Positions 35,396 through 48,232 of a stretch of 64,000 bases of DNA are shown here, piece by piece. Location of the stretch: positions 16,562,595 to 16,626,594 of the forward strand of contig CP154957.1 of NCBI GenBank assembly GCA_039621445.1, in the 5' to 3' direction. How positions within the stretch are numbered: position 1 is the stretch's first letter; every line of letters starts with the position of its first letter. The DNA comes from Euglena gracilis. Its lineage: Eukaryota; Euglenida; Euglenophyceae; Euglenales. A program made the position numbers and the translations under genes. The notes under the pieces were generated by a model. The model had not been told where the DNA came from. It searched no databases and saw only the letters and a list, made by a program, of their open reading frames with translations.

Positions 35396-36301
35396 TTCCA
35401 TACATTGTGGGGGGAGGCCACAGGAACGCAAAAGATATATTCTGGACTGCAGGCATTCAGTGCTGCACCCGTGGATGACACTGTGGGCAACCGGGAGAGA
35501 GTACGAATGGCGGCGCATCGGAGGGCGAGGGGCATCAAACGAGGTGGACTTCCGCCACACCTGCAACGCGTGCATGGCTGGACATCGGTTGAGCTGTTGG
35601 CCCACAGGCTTGGGTGGCCTGATGGGGGAGGGGCGAGGGCTCTGCGGCGGCGGCGTCGCCTCACAGACAGTCGGGCACAGGCGGGGAAGGACGAGGCCCC
35701 AGAGCAGAACGTCCGGCGGGCTCACTAGCCCCTCTGTCTGTTCTCTGGCGGTCCGGGGGCCGGCGACAATCACTTGGTTGGTTCAGCTTCCTCGCTGGCG
35801 TCGTCTTCGCCAGCCCGCGGCTCCACCAGAGCGGCTGTGCACCGGTTACCGCCAGCACTTGATGGGAAGGTCCAAGGGGAAGAGAGGGGCTGACCCCTCC
35901 TGGTTCCTGGGAGCTGGCGGCCTCAAAGGTGGGGAGGAGTATGCACTTGGGCTAAAAGGTGCCAAAAAACGACAATAAGGGCAACAAAATACAGATTTTT
36001 GAGCTTCTTTCTGTATGAGCAATGCAATAATAATAAAATTCATAGCATCATTTTGAAAGCGGAAAAAACTATTTATAATAATCAAAAAAATAATCAAAAA
36101 AGCGTGCACACACAGAGGACACATGAGCGTCCAATGAATTAAAAAAAAACATGCTGCAATGCCCCCAACAACAACAACAAACCCCCCCAACAATACAATG
36201 TGGGTGCATCGTCTTGACACTTTCGATCAAAGGTTTTTCACCACCAAGCTCAGATACGTTAATGGAAGAAAAAGGTCTCCCTGGTGATGGGGACTCAGAA
36301 G

Positions 36302-39300
36302 CTACACACTTTTTCCGACGGGTTTTTCCACGTGCAAAGGGGAGCAGGATCCCATCCAGTCCTGGGCACCGCAGATGACCTGTGTCAAGGAGAGGATAGT
36401 GTAAAAGCCAAGGCCAAAATGACATCCAGAAAATAACAATCCGCCAGGGGTCGGAAGCTTTGGACTCTGGTGTGCTGGGAAAAACCAGCTCGCTTTCAAA
36501 AATTACATTCCCTTTTGATGAAAGATAAATCGTCACACACTCGGGGTGGTAGTCAGCCGATGACCAAGCAAATATACAACAGGTCGTCACGTGTAAAAAC
36601 CATCAAATCAAAAAAAATCGCTGCAGCATACAGATTCCTGGTTATTTTTCCCTCCACACATTTAACCGCTGTGATAATTGTTGTCTGCTGGACATTTCCA
36701 AACTCCTTATGCTCAGAGGTCCATCAAGAAAGGGGGTCAACAAATGAAATCAACGTTTGAGGCATTTTCATATGAGTTTTCAAGATAAACCAGACCCGCC
36801 AGACCCAGGTATTTTGGTCGGATTTGGTCCTGGGGCTGGGGGGTCCAGCTAGCACCTTGTTCCAGCCAATGCCTTTCCAGCCGGCCGGACCCTTGGGGAG
36901 TTCCTGCGAAATCCCTGGTGCATTGTTGTGTGATGCTCCTCGCCCAATTAGCACCAGAAAAGCAAGCGGTTGTCATTTCATCATTCATTCATGGGGAAGA
37001 GTGGGCCAGACTTTGTGGTTGTAAACCCCCCCACTTGTAAACCCCCTACTTATAAACCCCCCCACTTGTAACCCCCCCCCCTTGGCTTATAACCCCCCCC
37101 CCTGGGGAAGAAAAATGAAAGCCGCCGGGGACGATTTTGTCGGCCGCAACCCACCAAAAACTGATTTTTTGGCAATTTTTTGAGACCGACCATCATCAAA
37201 AATGCCATTTTTTACCAAATTTGCCAAAAATTGCAATTTGGGGGGTTTTCGGGGACATTTTGGGGGGTCGGATTTTCACCAACAATTCCGGGATTTATAC
37301 CCCCCCACTTATAACCCCCCCCCCCTTCGGCCGACCTACCAAACCGGATCCTATAAACCCCGGGGGGTTAATAAGTGGGGGGGGGGTTAGCGTTGCAACT
37401 TTGGTTTGGAACAACATGCATTCGCATCTCCATAATAAACATAAAAGTATACAGCTAGTTTGATGTGGTCCCAAACAAAAATTTCAGCTGGACCAGCTGG
37501 ACAGCGGAATTTCCATCTGGACAGCTGGACCCAACTTTGTTTCAAGGGACCCCCTCCCTTCCCCCGGGGTCTGGGAAGGGGCTGGCTGACAGGCTGGCTG
37601 ACTGGATGGCTTGGGGTAGGGTCTACCCCAGCTTCAAGGAACCCTCTGAAGTCCACATATCTGTACCCCTGAAGCATCCAAGCGTGAGGCAAAAAGGAGA
37701 GCTAAAAAAAGATAAAATGGTATCATCTGCGCACGGCGTGGAACGGTGTTTTTGTATCGGCGTACCTCCCTCCTGTTTCGGTGGTTTAAATAAGACCTTC
37801 CAAATGCGCGTGCCTGTTCACACATTGCAGTCAGACCTGCAACACGTTGTAGTCCTTCAGTCCTTGAATGGGCACGGGCTCCGTTCGGAAGCCGATCAGA
37901 GGGTTGCTCCGCTTGTACCAAAGGCAGCGCCCGCTGGGGGGGGGGGACATTGGCTCTAATCCCCAATATGGCCTTCATTGGAAAAAATAATAAATATATA
38001 ATGAATAATTTCCTGACCCCTGTGACGGCCCCCCACTCCCCTGTGAGAAGGAGTGTGGGTCGCCAGGCTTTCAACAGGTGTTCACCTGCCAAACGGTCTC
38101 GTTTGGGCAGGACAGTCAACTCACCCTCGCAAACCTACCAGCGGGCCCTGGCCAGGGGTCCAGAACACCCAGCTCCCCGAAGGTGTTGGAGCCATACATG
38201 AAGATGCGCCCCTGGTCCGTGAGCAGCGCCACGTGGTTGAGCCCCACAGCGACCTCGAGCATCCGGGACTTGAACGGCCGCGTCGCAGTCCTGCGCGAAG
38301 GGGGTGCGCAATCGCATGCACCGTCGCCCGAGGAGGAAGAGGGGGTTGATCAAGACAGTAATGATCAATACAACGGGTATTCCGCTGTTGAAGTGTTGGG
38401 GCCAATGCAGAACATCAATGCAAATCTCAATGAACCAGTTTTCAGACTACCCTTTGGAATGTCAGCTTTTGATGTGCTTTTAGCGTACCAACCCCAAATG
38501 CAACTTTGCACTGCCCGAAAAAATTCTACCCCTGGAAGTTGGCATTGTTCTTGGAAATTCATTCAAGGATGGACATTGATATTGGTTTTTGGGAGGGTCA
38601 CGATAAATTTGGATAGATTGACACCCCGATATCGTCAATAAATGATCATTTTGTGCCCCGATATCCTCATATTTGTGATTTGGAGAATCCTAAGATCGCC
38701 CCAGAAACAACAAAAAAGTACGTTACCCCCCCCAATAAAGTCGGTATTTCAGATATTTTTTTGGGACCCGATAAATTCAAGATGTTTGCTAAACCCGATT
38801 GGGCCGATATCCAATGGTTCATTGATATCTGGTCTGATGACCCCCTCGGCACGGCATGCCAAACCATACGAGTCAAATTTCCTTTGGGAAATTTCGCCGC
38901 TCCGCCGCGGCGGACCCCCCCCCCCCTGGGGGTCCGACCCCCTCGGCACGGCAAAAAGGGGTGGTCGCCGAGGGTCCTCGTCAGTCCTGCCGAACCTCCA
39001 AGGAGGGGGGAGGGGAAGGGAGGGGATATAGCGGGTGTCTGGCTGTCTGGATGAAAATCATGGCTTTTTGTCTTTTTTGCCACCTTCTCCTTTTCAAGAA
39101 AGAAGTTTCATTTTCTCGGTCGTTCCCAGCAAGACCAGTTTATTTGACGGACCTTTTTTCGGGTGCCCTGTTTGAGGGGGATTCCCCCTACAACGACTTT
39201 TGTTTACATCTGTGGCAGGTATGATGTTCACTAGTTTTCTGAGAGATTGTCATTTTCACACACCCAGCGTTCCAGGCAGAACAAGTGCTCACACAGACCA

Positions 39301-42300
39301 GACAAGCATACCGCCTGACAAGGGTCGGGCTGAGGTTGCTGCCACCCCAGATCATCGGCCGGCCCTCCGCATCGACCGCCCCGGAGTGCATGTTGTTGCA
39401 GAAGACCCGGTCCGCCAGGAGGGGGACGGGGGTGGGCGTGAAGACACAGTCGAACTGCTGGGTCTTGGTGACGTGCACCCCCGTGTCTCCGTCAGCAGCC
39501 CCACAGGCCTTCATCTGAGTTTATGTTCGTTCCAAATGGTGGCCCGCCAAAATACGTTTGCACCCTCGCGTCCTGAAACAGACATGCAGCAGGTGATCGA
39601 TTGAATATCCCAGGACCCTGTTTTCACATCACACACGTAAAAAGCTCTGCCCACCACACAAATTGTGGGCTGTAAAAAGAACGGCTTATCTTTTCCTTCA
39701 ACAACAAATGCTCGTCAAGCACCACCCCGCGCTTGAGAGAAAATAAGCCAGACAGCAACCTGACCGCCAAAAACGCGGCCACCAGTGGGGCCCTGGCTGC
39801 ATCCGAGCTGGTTGCGGTGGTTCTTCCCGAAGGCAAACACCTGGTTGGTCTCTGCGATGACCACGGTGTGGGCACTGCCGCAGCTGATGTGCTTCAGGCG
39901 CAGCCAGGGCAGGATGGGAAGGTCGGATGGGGGGTCGGACCCGGTCTGACCCGGTCCAGGGGCTTGGTTGGATCCCTCCCCACCCACCACAGTGCCGAAC
40001 AACGAGAACGTGGCACCGAAAGAAAATTCTGACCTGAAATCCGTCGCCCGGGTGGAGCTTCATTTTTTTGCCTTGGTTCTTGCCACTTTTTGCGCAAGAA
40101 CCGCAGCGCCAGAAAATACACCGGCTGCAGGCGCAACAACAGCGACGCCGACTGATTCTATTTGCCAAGTCGATCCAGGCCCTGCTTCACTGCCTGCAAC
40201 GTTGAGCAATCACCTCTCTGGGAAAACGGGAAGGTGTTGGGGGTCAGTTGGGGGGTTAGACCCCCCAACCCATAGGGTGTGTGAGGTTCTGGGGCCCCAT
40301 TCAGCCCTGAACGCAGCGGGTCCTCCCGCCCGGCCGCCTCCTCCCCGGCGAAGTACGCCACCATGGTGGGGCGGGCCACCTTGGAGCCCAGGATGTCCAT
40401 CTTCATGCCATGGCCCAGCCGCCCGTAGTCGTCGCTGCCCCACGTCCAGAGCATCGCTGGCACTCGCTGGCATTGGCCTCCCCCCCCCCCGTTCGGCTAC
40501 CTGTTCCTGCAGCCTCCAATTGGGGGTGGCCAGACGTTACGGTTGAGCACAGGGCATTGCTTAGTGAACCCCGGTGGGAGGATCCAGCTCAGAGGCTGGG
40601 AAATGGCTGGCTGGAAAAGGGGGTCCCCCAGCTGGAACTGGGCCCGACCCGGGGTTGAACCGGGTACCAAAAAAACGAAACTGCAAAAAACACCCCCCAA
40701 AAATGCCAATTATGCAAAAGCAGTCGATTTTTGACCCAAATTTGCCCTGACCAGCCCTTTTACGACCCATTTTCACCCATTTTCGGCTCATTTTTTGCAT
40801 CCCCGAAAACCAAAATTCCGTTGCCGTCAAGCCGTCCTTCGGGTGGCTGGAAAACAATTAAAACTCGCTGATAGGGAGGGAGGGGAGTCTGGGGCTGGAA
40901 AAAGGCTGCTGGCTGGCTGGGCCCCACCCCAGGGGATCAGGTTTACTTCGATTAAGCGACGACCTGGTTGGTCGCCGTCCAAGCAAAAACACTGTCTTCT
41001 GAAGCTTTGATTTGCCTTTTCGTGTTCTCCGAACAAAAAACACAGTGTTGGTGGCCCAGCCCGGGGAGGCCAGCCAGTGGCCCCGTCCTCATCCAGCACC
41101 GCCGTGTGGTCGTGCCCCAGGGACACCTGCTTGGCCGCCAGCCCCTTGCTGCGGCCGAACCACGGCAGCTGCACGGGCAGGGCGGAGTGGCTGCCCTTGC
41201 AAGCCTCCGAGAGCTGCTTGGCGGTGTTGTGGCCGTGCCGTTGCTTGGCCACGGGAAGGGGAAGGGGAAGGGGAAAAGGGGTCCAACGAAAACCATGATC
41301 TGGCACCGTGTCTCAGCAACGGCACGGTTGCAGCCCCACACCCAAACCTGCCCGTCCTCATCAATGGCGGCCGACGTCCGCCATCCCGCCTCTATGCTGA
41401 CCACCGGGGGTAGCCCTATGAACAGCGGGGGGATTTACGTGCAGAACTTCCTGATAACTGCAAAAAAATAACAACACAACAACAACACAACATAATATTA
41501 TGCAATGAATGAATGCCATGAAAGGAAACAACTCTCTAAAGCTACACAGCTGCATGGTGCTCTGGGCTTAAATTGATTGACAAATCAAACCCGTTGAAAA
41601 GCTTTGGAATTAAAAATTAAAACCCCCAATGCCCTTGGTTTGATGCAAAAAAAAAACATCTACAAAAGACAAGCAGAGCGCGCTGAGGCGGCCGACCTTG
41701 CATTTAACACGTAGCTGGCTTGGGCAATTGCGAGATTTCGCGAACGATGTTTTTTTTCAAATTTTGCAAAAAAAACGAGTGCAATTCAGTTAAAGTGTGC
41801 TCTAGTGCCCCAAGGCCAAGGTTCAGCCTTTGACAATTAGGTTCTCCCACAGCAGATGTCCCCCAGTCACCCAGAGCACAAGGGGCAGACATACAGCATT
41901 ATGTGTGCTTCGGGAGCCAAAAAGATGCCCAATGGCAATGTAGGACGTTGCAGGAACGATTTTGGCCAGGTGAGACTGAGCCCTACATCACCACCCACTT
42001 TGGCTTTTGAAAAAATTGTTGATCCCCTTGTGCATTTGCCCATATATATATATATATATATATATATGCCAATTGAGCAAGAGGTCCACTTGCACAGCAT
42101 TTGCACAAACGGTCCACTGGCACAGACCACTTGCATAAATAACACAAACGAACCATTCAAATGTTGGATTGGCAAATACACAAACACTTCAACACAATGA
42201 CGTTCTTGAAAAGTTGAAGCATGACAAAGTGAACTGTGACTTGCTGAATTAGGCATTGACAAATGAAAAGCCATTTTTTACCCATAAAACATCAAAATGA

Positions 42301-45300
42301 ATGCCATTGAAAAGTTTTTTTTTGACAAAATGAGTACGAAATTGCTCTTCACCCCGACCTCTCAGTCAAGCAATTGAAGTGAAATACATTGGCTGTAGTG
42401 AAATACATTGGCTGTGAATGGATGTATTTTCCAACTCAAAAAAGCCGGTGATTTCAAGGGTGTGTGTTGTGCAAGAAACTGACACACTTTCTTTGACCAT
42501 GTAGAACATCCTGCACAACGCCTTGACTTTCCATTTTCCTCTTGCCTCAGAAATAACTGCCTTTAAGGCTTCAAAAATAAACTTATTTTGGTCCACAAAT
42601 GAAGAAGTGAACCATTCGTGTTGCCCACTTGCGCAATTGAGCAAATGGACCACCCAAAGAATGCAACCTCTTAGGCAGTCTGCTTCGTCCCCCGAACTGG
42701 AAAAAAAAATTTCCTCCGGCGCTGCGCGCCGAGGTGGAAATGAGGTTTTTAATAGGTGTTTGGCTGATTTTGTTCCAAAAATTCCCAAAAATGGCCAAAC
42801 GGGCATTTTTGGCCATTTTTGGGGGTCCCAAAAAAAATTCCGGCGCTTCGCGCTGGTCACTGGAAAAAAAATTCCACCAGCTAGCCCTGCTAGAAATCCC
42901 ACCAGCCAAATTTGGACTAGCTGCAGTCCAGCCCCCCCCCGGGGGGGGGGGGGGTACTGCAACCCCTTAAGAAGAAGCCTGCCTGGGTCACTTAAAAAGA
43001 CAGCCTGCAGCGCCCCAGCTGGACACATGCAAAAGCGGGTGAATATCACTTTTTGCGACAAAAAAAATGAAGCGGGAAAAAATGTCTCTTTTTGGGCGAT
43101 TGAGCAAAGTAACCCTAAACAGCTTAAATGTGCAGTAGACCGCCTAAGGTCCTTGACATTTTTCAGGCAATGAATGGGTGAATATTTTTTTTGAGTTTAG
43201 CTCTTGACTTTGAAATATTTGCCCCAGGTGATAAACCCCCCAAATAATAAACCCTCCAGCCCCGATTTCAGGGGCCCAATCAATAACCGGGGGGGGGTAT
43301 TAATTTAGGGGGAGGGTACACTTAACTTCTCAGAACCCCTTCCTGCAAATTTCCATCCCAAAAAAACACGAATTTCCCAAGAAGGGGAAAAAAAGTCGAC
43401 AAATTTCTTTTTTTTTCTTCACCAACTGATCAAAAAAATTAGCCCCTCCACCTTATTTGTGACCATATCAATGTAATAAACCCTCCAATAACATATCCCC
43501 CGACCCCGGGCTTCAGCAGCCCAAATAATATCCCCCTGCCCCAGAGTTTGTATGGGGTGCATCTGCCCCATTCCCATGCTGGCCCAAATGAAAGCCAAAA
43601 TAACCGACCTGTGGTGCTTGGCAATCTTAATAAAAGAGCAGTTAACACACAGCAGCAGATTCCTTCGAAGGATAACCCTCAAATCACAGTTGGAATGAGG
43701 CAGATGCCACATTTCAAGGGAGGGAGGGCTACCTTGCACTGGCATAGGCATGTGATGGTCATACAGCTGTGAGAGGAAGGTCGGTTGATCAGCACCCAGG
43801 CCAAGCTGGCCCCAATCATTGCAGCCCCATGAAAATACACGCCCATCTTCCGCCAAGGCCAACATATGCTTCGCTTTTCCCGCCAACTTCGTGATTAGGA
43901 AGCCAACTCCACCATGCCACCAAAAAAAATGGTTGATGAACAATAAAAACGATATTTTTACAAACTAATTATATATATGTATATGTATATTATGTTTATA
44001 TTATTACACTAACTATGTTCTGTATTATAATTAACCGCATTCTTCAATAAACTAACCTCAGAAGGAGGGTAAAAGTTTTTTGTATTTTTGTTTATTGCTC
44101 ACGGGAACACATTCAGTGATAATATATACAACATAATGGTATCAGAAAAGTCAATCCTGTTAACATTCTGCAATATACAGTATGAACCATAGGCTTGTAT
44201 ACACTTCAAACTTGGTGGATGGCAACCCAACCCCAAGCCTAAAGCCCTCAAAACTGAGGTCTGAGAGCAAATATTGCAAGTTGCCCCTCCAAAATCCAAC
44301 CCAATCCCCACTCTGGAAAGGGGGGCATAGGGTCTGTATTGGGGTGGGTGGACTTTGACCCCATCTTTGGACTAAATACAGTGGAGGCCCGTCAACGCCC
44401 CTCGCCTGCATAAAGTCAGATGTTTTCCTTCTTGGGAGGAGACCAGAAAGGCTGAACGGTATTCTCTTGTTTTTGCCTCCCTCTTCATCGAAAATTTGGA
44501 ATTCTCGGGGGGAATACAAATCCCTGTTCCCTCGGGCAAAGAAGGCCGGAGGGAGAACCTCCCTGCCCCCCCCCCTGAGTTGCACTGAGGCTTTTTGTCT
44601 GTTTATGGCCCGCGCTAAATTCGCTTCAGGCCCAGTTTGTCGTGTGGTGAGTGCCCGCCCGCCCCCGAGCTCAATGAACACCTCAATGGCAATCTGGACG
44701 GTCCGAAGAGGGGTACATTAATTAGGTTTATCACAGTGTAAATGTTGTATTCTTGTTTAAAAGAAACACATTATACAAATACAAATACAAATACAGACAA
44801 TCTGGACGCCCCCTGTTCATTGCGGAAGACGGTTCATGAGACACAGGGAGAGAGAAGATACGTATTCCTGCAATCCCTGGGGTCGGCCCAGATGTGATTC
44901 CACCCTGCTCACATCGGACTCTGAAGAAAATCAAAACTGAGAGAGGGGGGATCTTTTTTTTCCTTTTTGAGCAAAAGTATTTTTTTAATTTATTTGCAAA
45001 AGCTCAACGAAACCTATCAAACCTGTCAACACGATGAGACAAATGACTGAATCTGGGATAACGACGACACATCTTCTTTGGCAACCACAATGTGCGATCC
45101 CAGGCGGGTTCAGTCGAGAAACGTTTGTTAAATGGTGGGAACGCCCTTCTAGAGATGGAGTTGGCGGCCTAACTGTGATGCGGAATTCGTCGAGGTACTG
45201 GAGGTGGGTGGGCTGCCGCAGCATGGCGCGGGCGTTGTGCCCCGTGCGGCCGTTCCAGCCCGAGCCCCAGGAGAAGACCTTGCGGCCGGGGCCGGCGGTC

Positions 45301-45662
45301 GCATACATCCGGTGCCGCATTGGCACAGACATGGTGGCGGACCTCATCGTCCTGCGCGCAAGCACGAGAATGCCCCTCATCCCAAACTCCGGGGATTTTA
45401 CCAAACACCCCATTCCGAAAGCGTGGCGGTCGTGAAACAGCAGTACTTAGGCGGCCTAACTCGCACTTACCGTTGGAAGTGACTGGGACGCTGCCCAAAT
45501 GTCCAGAACATTCAAGCTTTCTGCAAACGTTCCAATGCCAAGGCCAGAGGCCCAGGACAGTCCAAAGTGGCCCACAGTGGCTGGGCACAAAAGCAACAGC
45601 TTCGACTTTACAATATTCAGGCACAGGTCTCCCGCGGCCCGGTCTCCCAGGGAGTTGTGCAT
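36302..45662 (-). CDS. RCC1-repeat (beta-propeller) protein
   Basis: RCC1 repeats form a seven-bladed propeller used in Ran nucleotide exchange and many other roles; the specific function here cannot be assigned. Approximate minus-strand exons: 45662-45471 (unclear relevance, good GTAAGT donor), 45386-45174 (KVFSWGSGWNGRTGHNA), about 44694-44640 (weak), about 43890-43733 (MLALAEDGRVFSWGCNDW), 41415-41326 (AAIDEDGQVWVWGCN), about 41252-41085 (VSLGHDHTAVLDED), 40456-40310 (MLWTWGSDDYGRLGHG), 39904-about 39790 (ISCGSAHTVVIAETNQVF), about 39518-39369 (MHSGAVDAEGRPMIWGGSN), 38304-about 38125 (VAVGLNHVALLTDQGRIF), 37937-37837 (IGFRTEPVPIQGLKDYNV) and 36379-36302 (VICGAQDWMGSCSPLH, TAG). The last junction is phase 0 GT-AG and places VICGA directly after DYNVLQ, as expected between blades. 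At least seven repeat units are visible. The N-terminus is uncertain: translation may instead start within the 45.3 kb exon, where MRHRMYATAGPGRK would suit an organelle-targeted form. The 38.1/37.9 kb junction phase is unresolved. Confidence 0.85.
37023..37390. mobile_element. Fold-back element in the last RCC1-gene intron
   Basis: Begins GTAAACCCCCCCACTTGTAAA and ends TTAATAAGTGGGGGGGGGGTTA. Its body is an inverted copy of 13.49-13.82 kb, sharing CGGCCGAAG and AAACCGGATCC motifs. Confidence 0.6.
39905..40309. mobile_element. CAG...CTG insertion in the RCC1 gene (nonconventional intron)
   Basis: A 405-bp insertion that on the plus strand starts CAGGGCAGGATGGGAAGG and ends CATTCAGCCCTG, with flanks GGCGCAGC and AACGCAGC (6/8 identical). 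Keeping either repeat copy yields EDPLRLKHISCGSAHTVV, a clean RCC1 blade. No GT-AG fits these borders. Confidence 0.82.
42042..42067. repeat. TA dinucleotide run
   Basis: A simple AT/TA microsatellite of about 26 bases inside the RCC1-gene intron between the 43.8 and 41.4 kb exons. Confidence 0.95.
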
Positions 45663-48232
45663 GAACCCAAAACGCTTGGTACATGAGGGAAAACCCCTCC
45701 CCAATAGAAGCGCGGGGCTATTAAAAGCGCCGGGCCTAAATAAAAGCACCCCCCCCCCGCCGAAGTCTGCGGTCTGCTATAAGCGCATTTGTGTTTCTAT
45801 TGGGGGGTTAATACGGCCGCACGGGGTTCAGGTGGGGTCTCATTTTCAGCAAGGGGACGCACAGGGGGCGGGGGGTGTCCCCCCCGGACCGGAGTTGATG
45901 AAAGATGATGAAAAATTATGCAAAAAAAAATTCTGTTAAAACCTGGTGAAGATATGTGTAAAAAGCGCCTCTTTCTGGCAGCCTCTTTCAGTCGGTTTTG
46001 GCTGAACCATTCACTCCCAAGAAAAAAAGGGGGGGTCGGACACCCCTGCAGCAATGGTGTGGCCCCACTGGCCCCACTGGCCAAGGTGCAGGGGTGGTGG
46101 GGGAACTCTCCCCCCGAAAAACAGGGGCGCAACCTAAGCAGACCTCTCTTTGCGGATACACACCGATACACTTTTTTGCCGATACACCCAGATACAGACA
46201 CACAAAAAAAACGGTGCAAAAAAAAGCACAATCTGTTACCAACAGGGCGTGCTTAATGACACCGTTTTTTCTCAGGCTTTTCTTTGTTTTTTGTTGGTAG
46301 ACAGGACAAGTGTGGGCATGTCGTTTGAGCGACATTTGAAAAATCCGACTTTAGGCCTGTCGGGATATGGAGGGGGGAGGGAAAAATTGACATCAACAAC
46401 AGATCAGTCAATTTCCCTCCCCTTCATGTTGTAAAAATCAGGAAGGGGAAATAACACCCCCCTCGAATCGAACCCCCACGCCTAATGGAGAACATGGCCC
46501 AAGGAAACTTTTGACCCCCCCCCCTTGATTGAGAACAGTCGGCGGCTGGGGTGGGGGGTATTGTCAAAACATTCCAAATATGGCAATAACTGGTCGAAAG
46601 GGGGGGGGCAATGTTTGGACGATTTCGGCAAATTTGAAAAATCACAACCAACATTTTTCACCATGATGGTCAAATTTGTCATTTTGTGTACGGTTGGCCA
46701 ACACCCCACAAATTGATGTCACCCCCTACATGTTGCAATTGGAAGTGCACCCCAGGCTTCTTTTTAAGACCCTGGGGGAGTCGCCTGGGAGGGGGGGGAA
46801 CCGGCCGTCTGAGGGCATTTCCCAAAAAATTTTCGCCGCTCCAGCCACAGACCTCCCAAACCAGGGGTGGGGGTGAGCTAAAAAGAACTGAAGGGGGTCC
46901 GGTGGAGAACTCCCACCCTAACGAGGCAGCGCACAAGAAGGCAAGCGCCAACTCCGGCATTGTTGAAGGATGTAGGTCTCATTGAGGACAGCTTGAGAAT
47001 TTGTACCAAACGAGCTCAAGTCAATGACAAAAAAGGAGCCAAAGAAAGTTTGATTCAGACTGGTGGGGCCAATGTTTTGGGTATTTGGGGCCGGGGTTTG
47101 GGTATTATTTTGCTGGGGCCAATATTTTGGGTAGTTGGAGGCTGCGGTTTTGTCACCTGTGGCCAACGTTTTGGGTTTAGCTGTAGTATGCCAAATCTCC
47201 CCTCAAAAAAAAAACATTTTTCCAGACGACCAGCGACTTCAACCAAATTCAGTCACAATGGATAGAATTCTTAAAACGGAGGTTTGTAGATCCGAAAATT
47301 AATTGGAAGATCTTAATGTCGAATGGCGAAAAGCAAAAAAAAACTCAAACAAAAGAAGAGGTTTTGTGTGAAATAGAAATAAATCTCATCAGAACAATCC
47401 CCCAAGTTTAAGCCTCAAATACCGTCAAAAGGCAGAGGCACAAATTTTGTACCATTTTTTTTAGCATGGAAGTGTTTTAACAGGGCTGGATGGAGGTAGA
47501 GGTGAAGGTTGAAACCTCTACCTCTATCTGAATCACCTCTACCTCTCCTCCCCCTCTATGTCACCTATTCCACAAAATGTCATAAAATGGCATCAAAAAG
47601 GGACATAAAAAAAACCCAAATGCCTCAAATTTGGCAAGCTTGCATCAAAACACATCCAAATTAGGTTGGTAATGAGAAATATCATCCAAATGAGTGGTAT
47701 CAAAATTGCAATCAGAGATATGTGACAAAATCACCACTTTGTGAATTTAATCACAAGAATTGCCTTTGTTTGGCACAAAACTTCATAGAGGGACAGAGAA
47801 GGTCGGAAAACGTCAACTTCCCTCTACCTCTACCTCTACCTCTACCTCTACCTCTACCTCTACCTCTACCTCTACCTCTACCTCTACCTCTACCTCTACC
47901 TCTACCTCTACCTCTACCTCTACCTATCCCCCACCTCTATCCAGCCCAAATACTTTTTTAACGTTTGAAAATCCCCGCACTTGACACGTTTGCTCTGAAA
48001 ATTATCACAAAATTGCCAAACTTGGTGGATCAACCATTAAAAATGTAGGACGATGATGAGAGCCAGATTTCTTCGAGGACTAAACAAAAAAACGAAAAGC
48101 AGAAAAGACCAAGAGAAGAAATTGGCCCTATATGAGCTCTGCATAAACACCTTTGTGGACTAAAAAACTGGGTGTGCAAAAGAAAAGCAAAGCATGAACC
48201 CAGAGCACAGCGAAGAAGACTTCTTTTTGAGC
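45663..48232. other. Intergenic region between MED22 and RCC1 gene
   Basis: No supported gene. It includes a small fold-back element at about 45688-45811 (CCCCAATAGAA near one end, TTCTATTGGGG at the other), a member of the AGGCTTCTTTTTAAG-type repeats at about 46752-46890, and the CCTCTA microsatellite at 47821-47923. A minus-strand open stretch around 47040-46925 has exon-like composition but no recognisable homology. Confidence 0.5.
47821..47923. repeat. CCTCTA hexamer microsatellite, about 17 units
   Basis: An uninterrupted run of CCTCTA between the MED22 stop and the RCC1 gene, with looser CTACCTCT units at 47510-47560. The predicted Leu-Pro or Ser-Thr repeat proteins across it are not genes. 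Confidence 0.95.

Larger units (their letters stand above)
31154..36301. other. Intergenic region between RCC1 gene and ARP6
   Basis: Holds two intact short inverted-repeat elements (33173-33401, 35129-35395), a fold-back poly-C/poly-G element at about 34900-35110 and AT-rich stretches (32160-32260, 32640-33110). A GC-rich island at 35405-35860 is open on both strands but resembles no family I know; it may be an untranslated or unrecognised exon. A candidate trans-splice acceptor for ARP6 (ATCGTCAG) lies about 25 bases upstream of its start codon. Confidence 0.5.

Noticed and set aside
35405-35860. GC-rich island as a separate gene
   Set aside because: Open on both strands, no splice context or domain that could be defended; left as unassigned intergenic DNA.
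36740-36988. Candidate extra RCC1 exon on the minus strand
   Set aside because: The phase-0 junction from DYNVLQ to VICGAQDWMG skips it, and it has no repeat motif.
38121-38405. Arg/Ser-rich proteins in alternative frames over the 38.2 kb exon
   Set aside because: They are shadows of the RCC1 exon, whose own frame carries VAVGLNHVALLTDQGRIF.
47722-47984. Leu-Pro and Ser-Thr repeat ORFs across the CCTCTA array
   Set aside because: They are translations of a hexamer microsatellite, open in several frames, with no conserved flanks.
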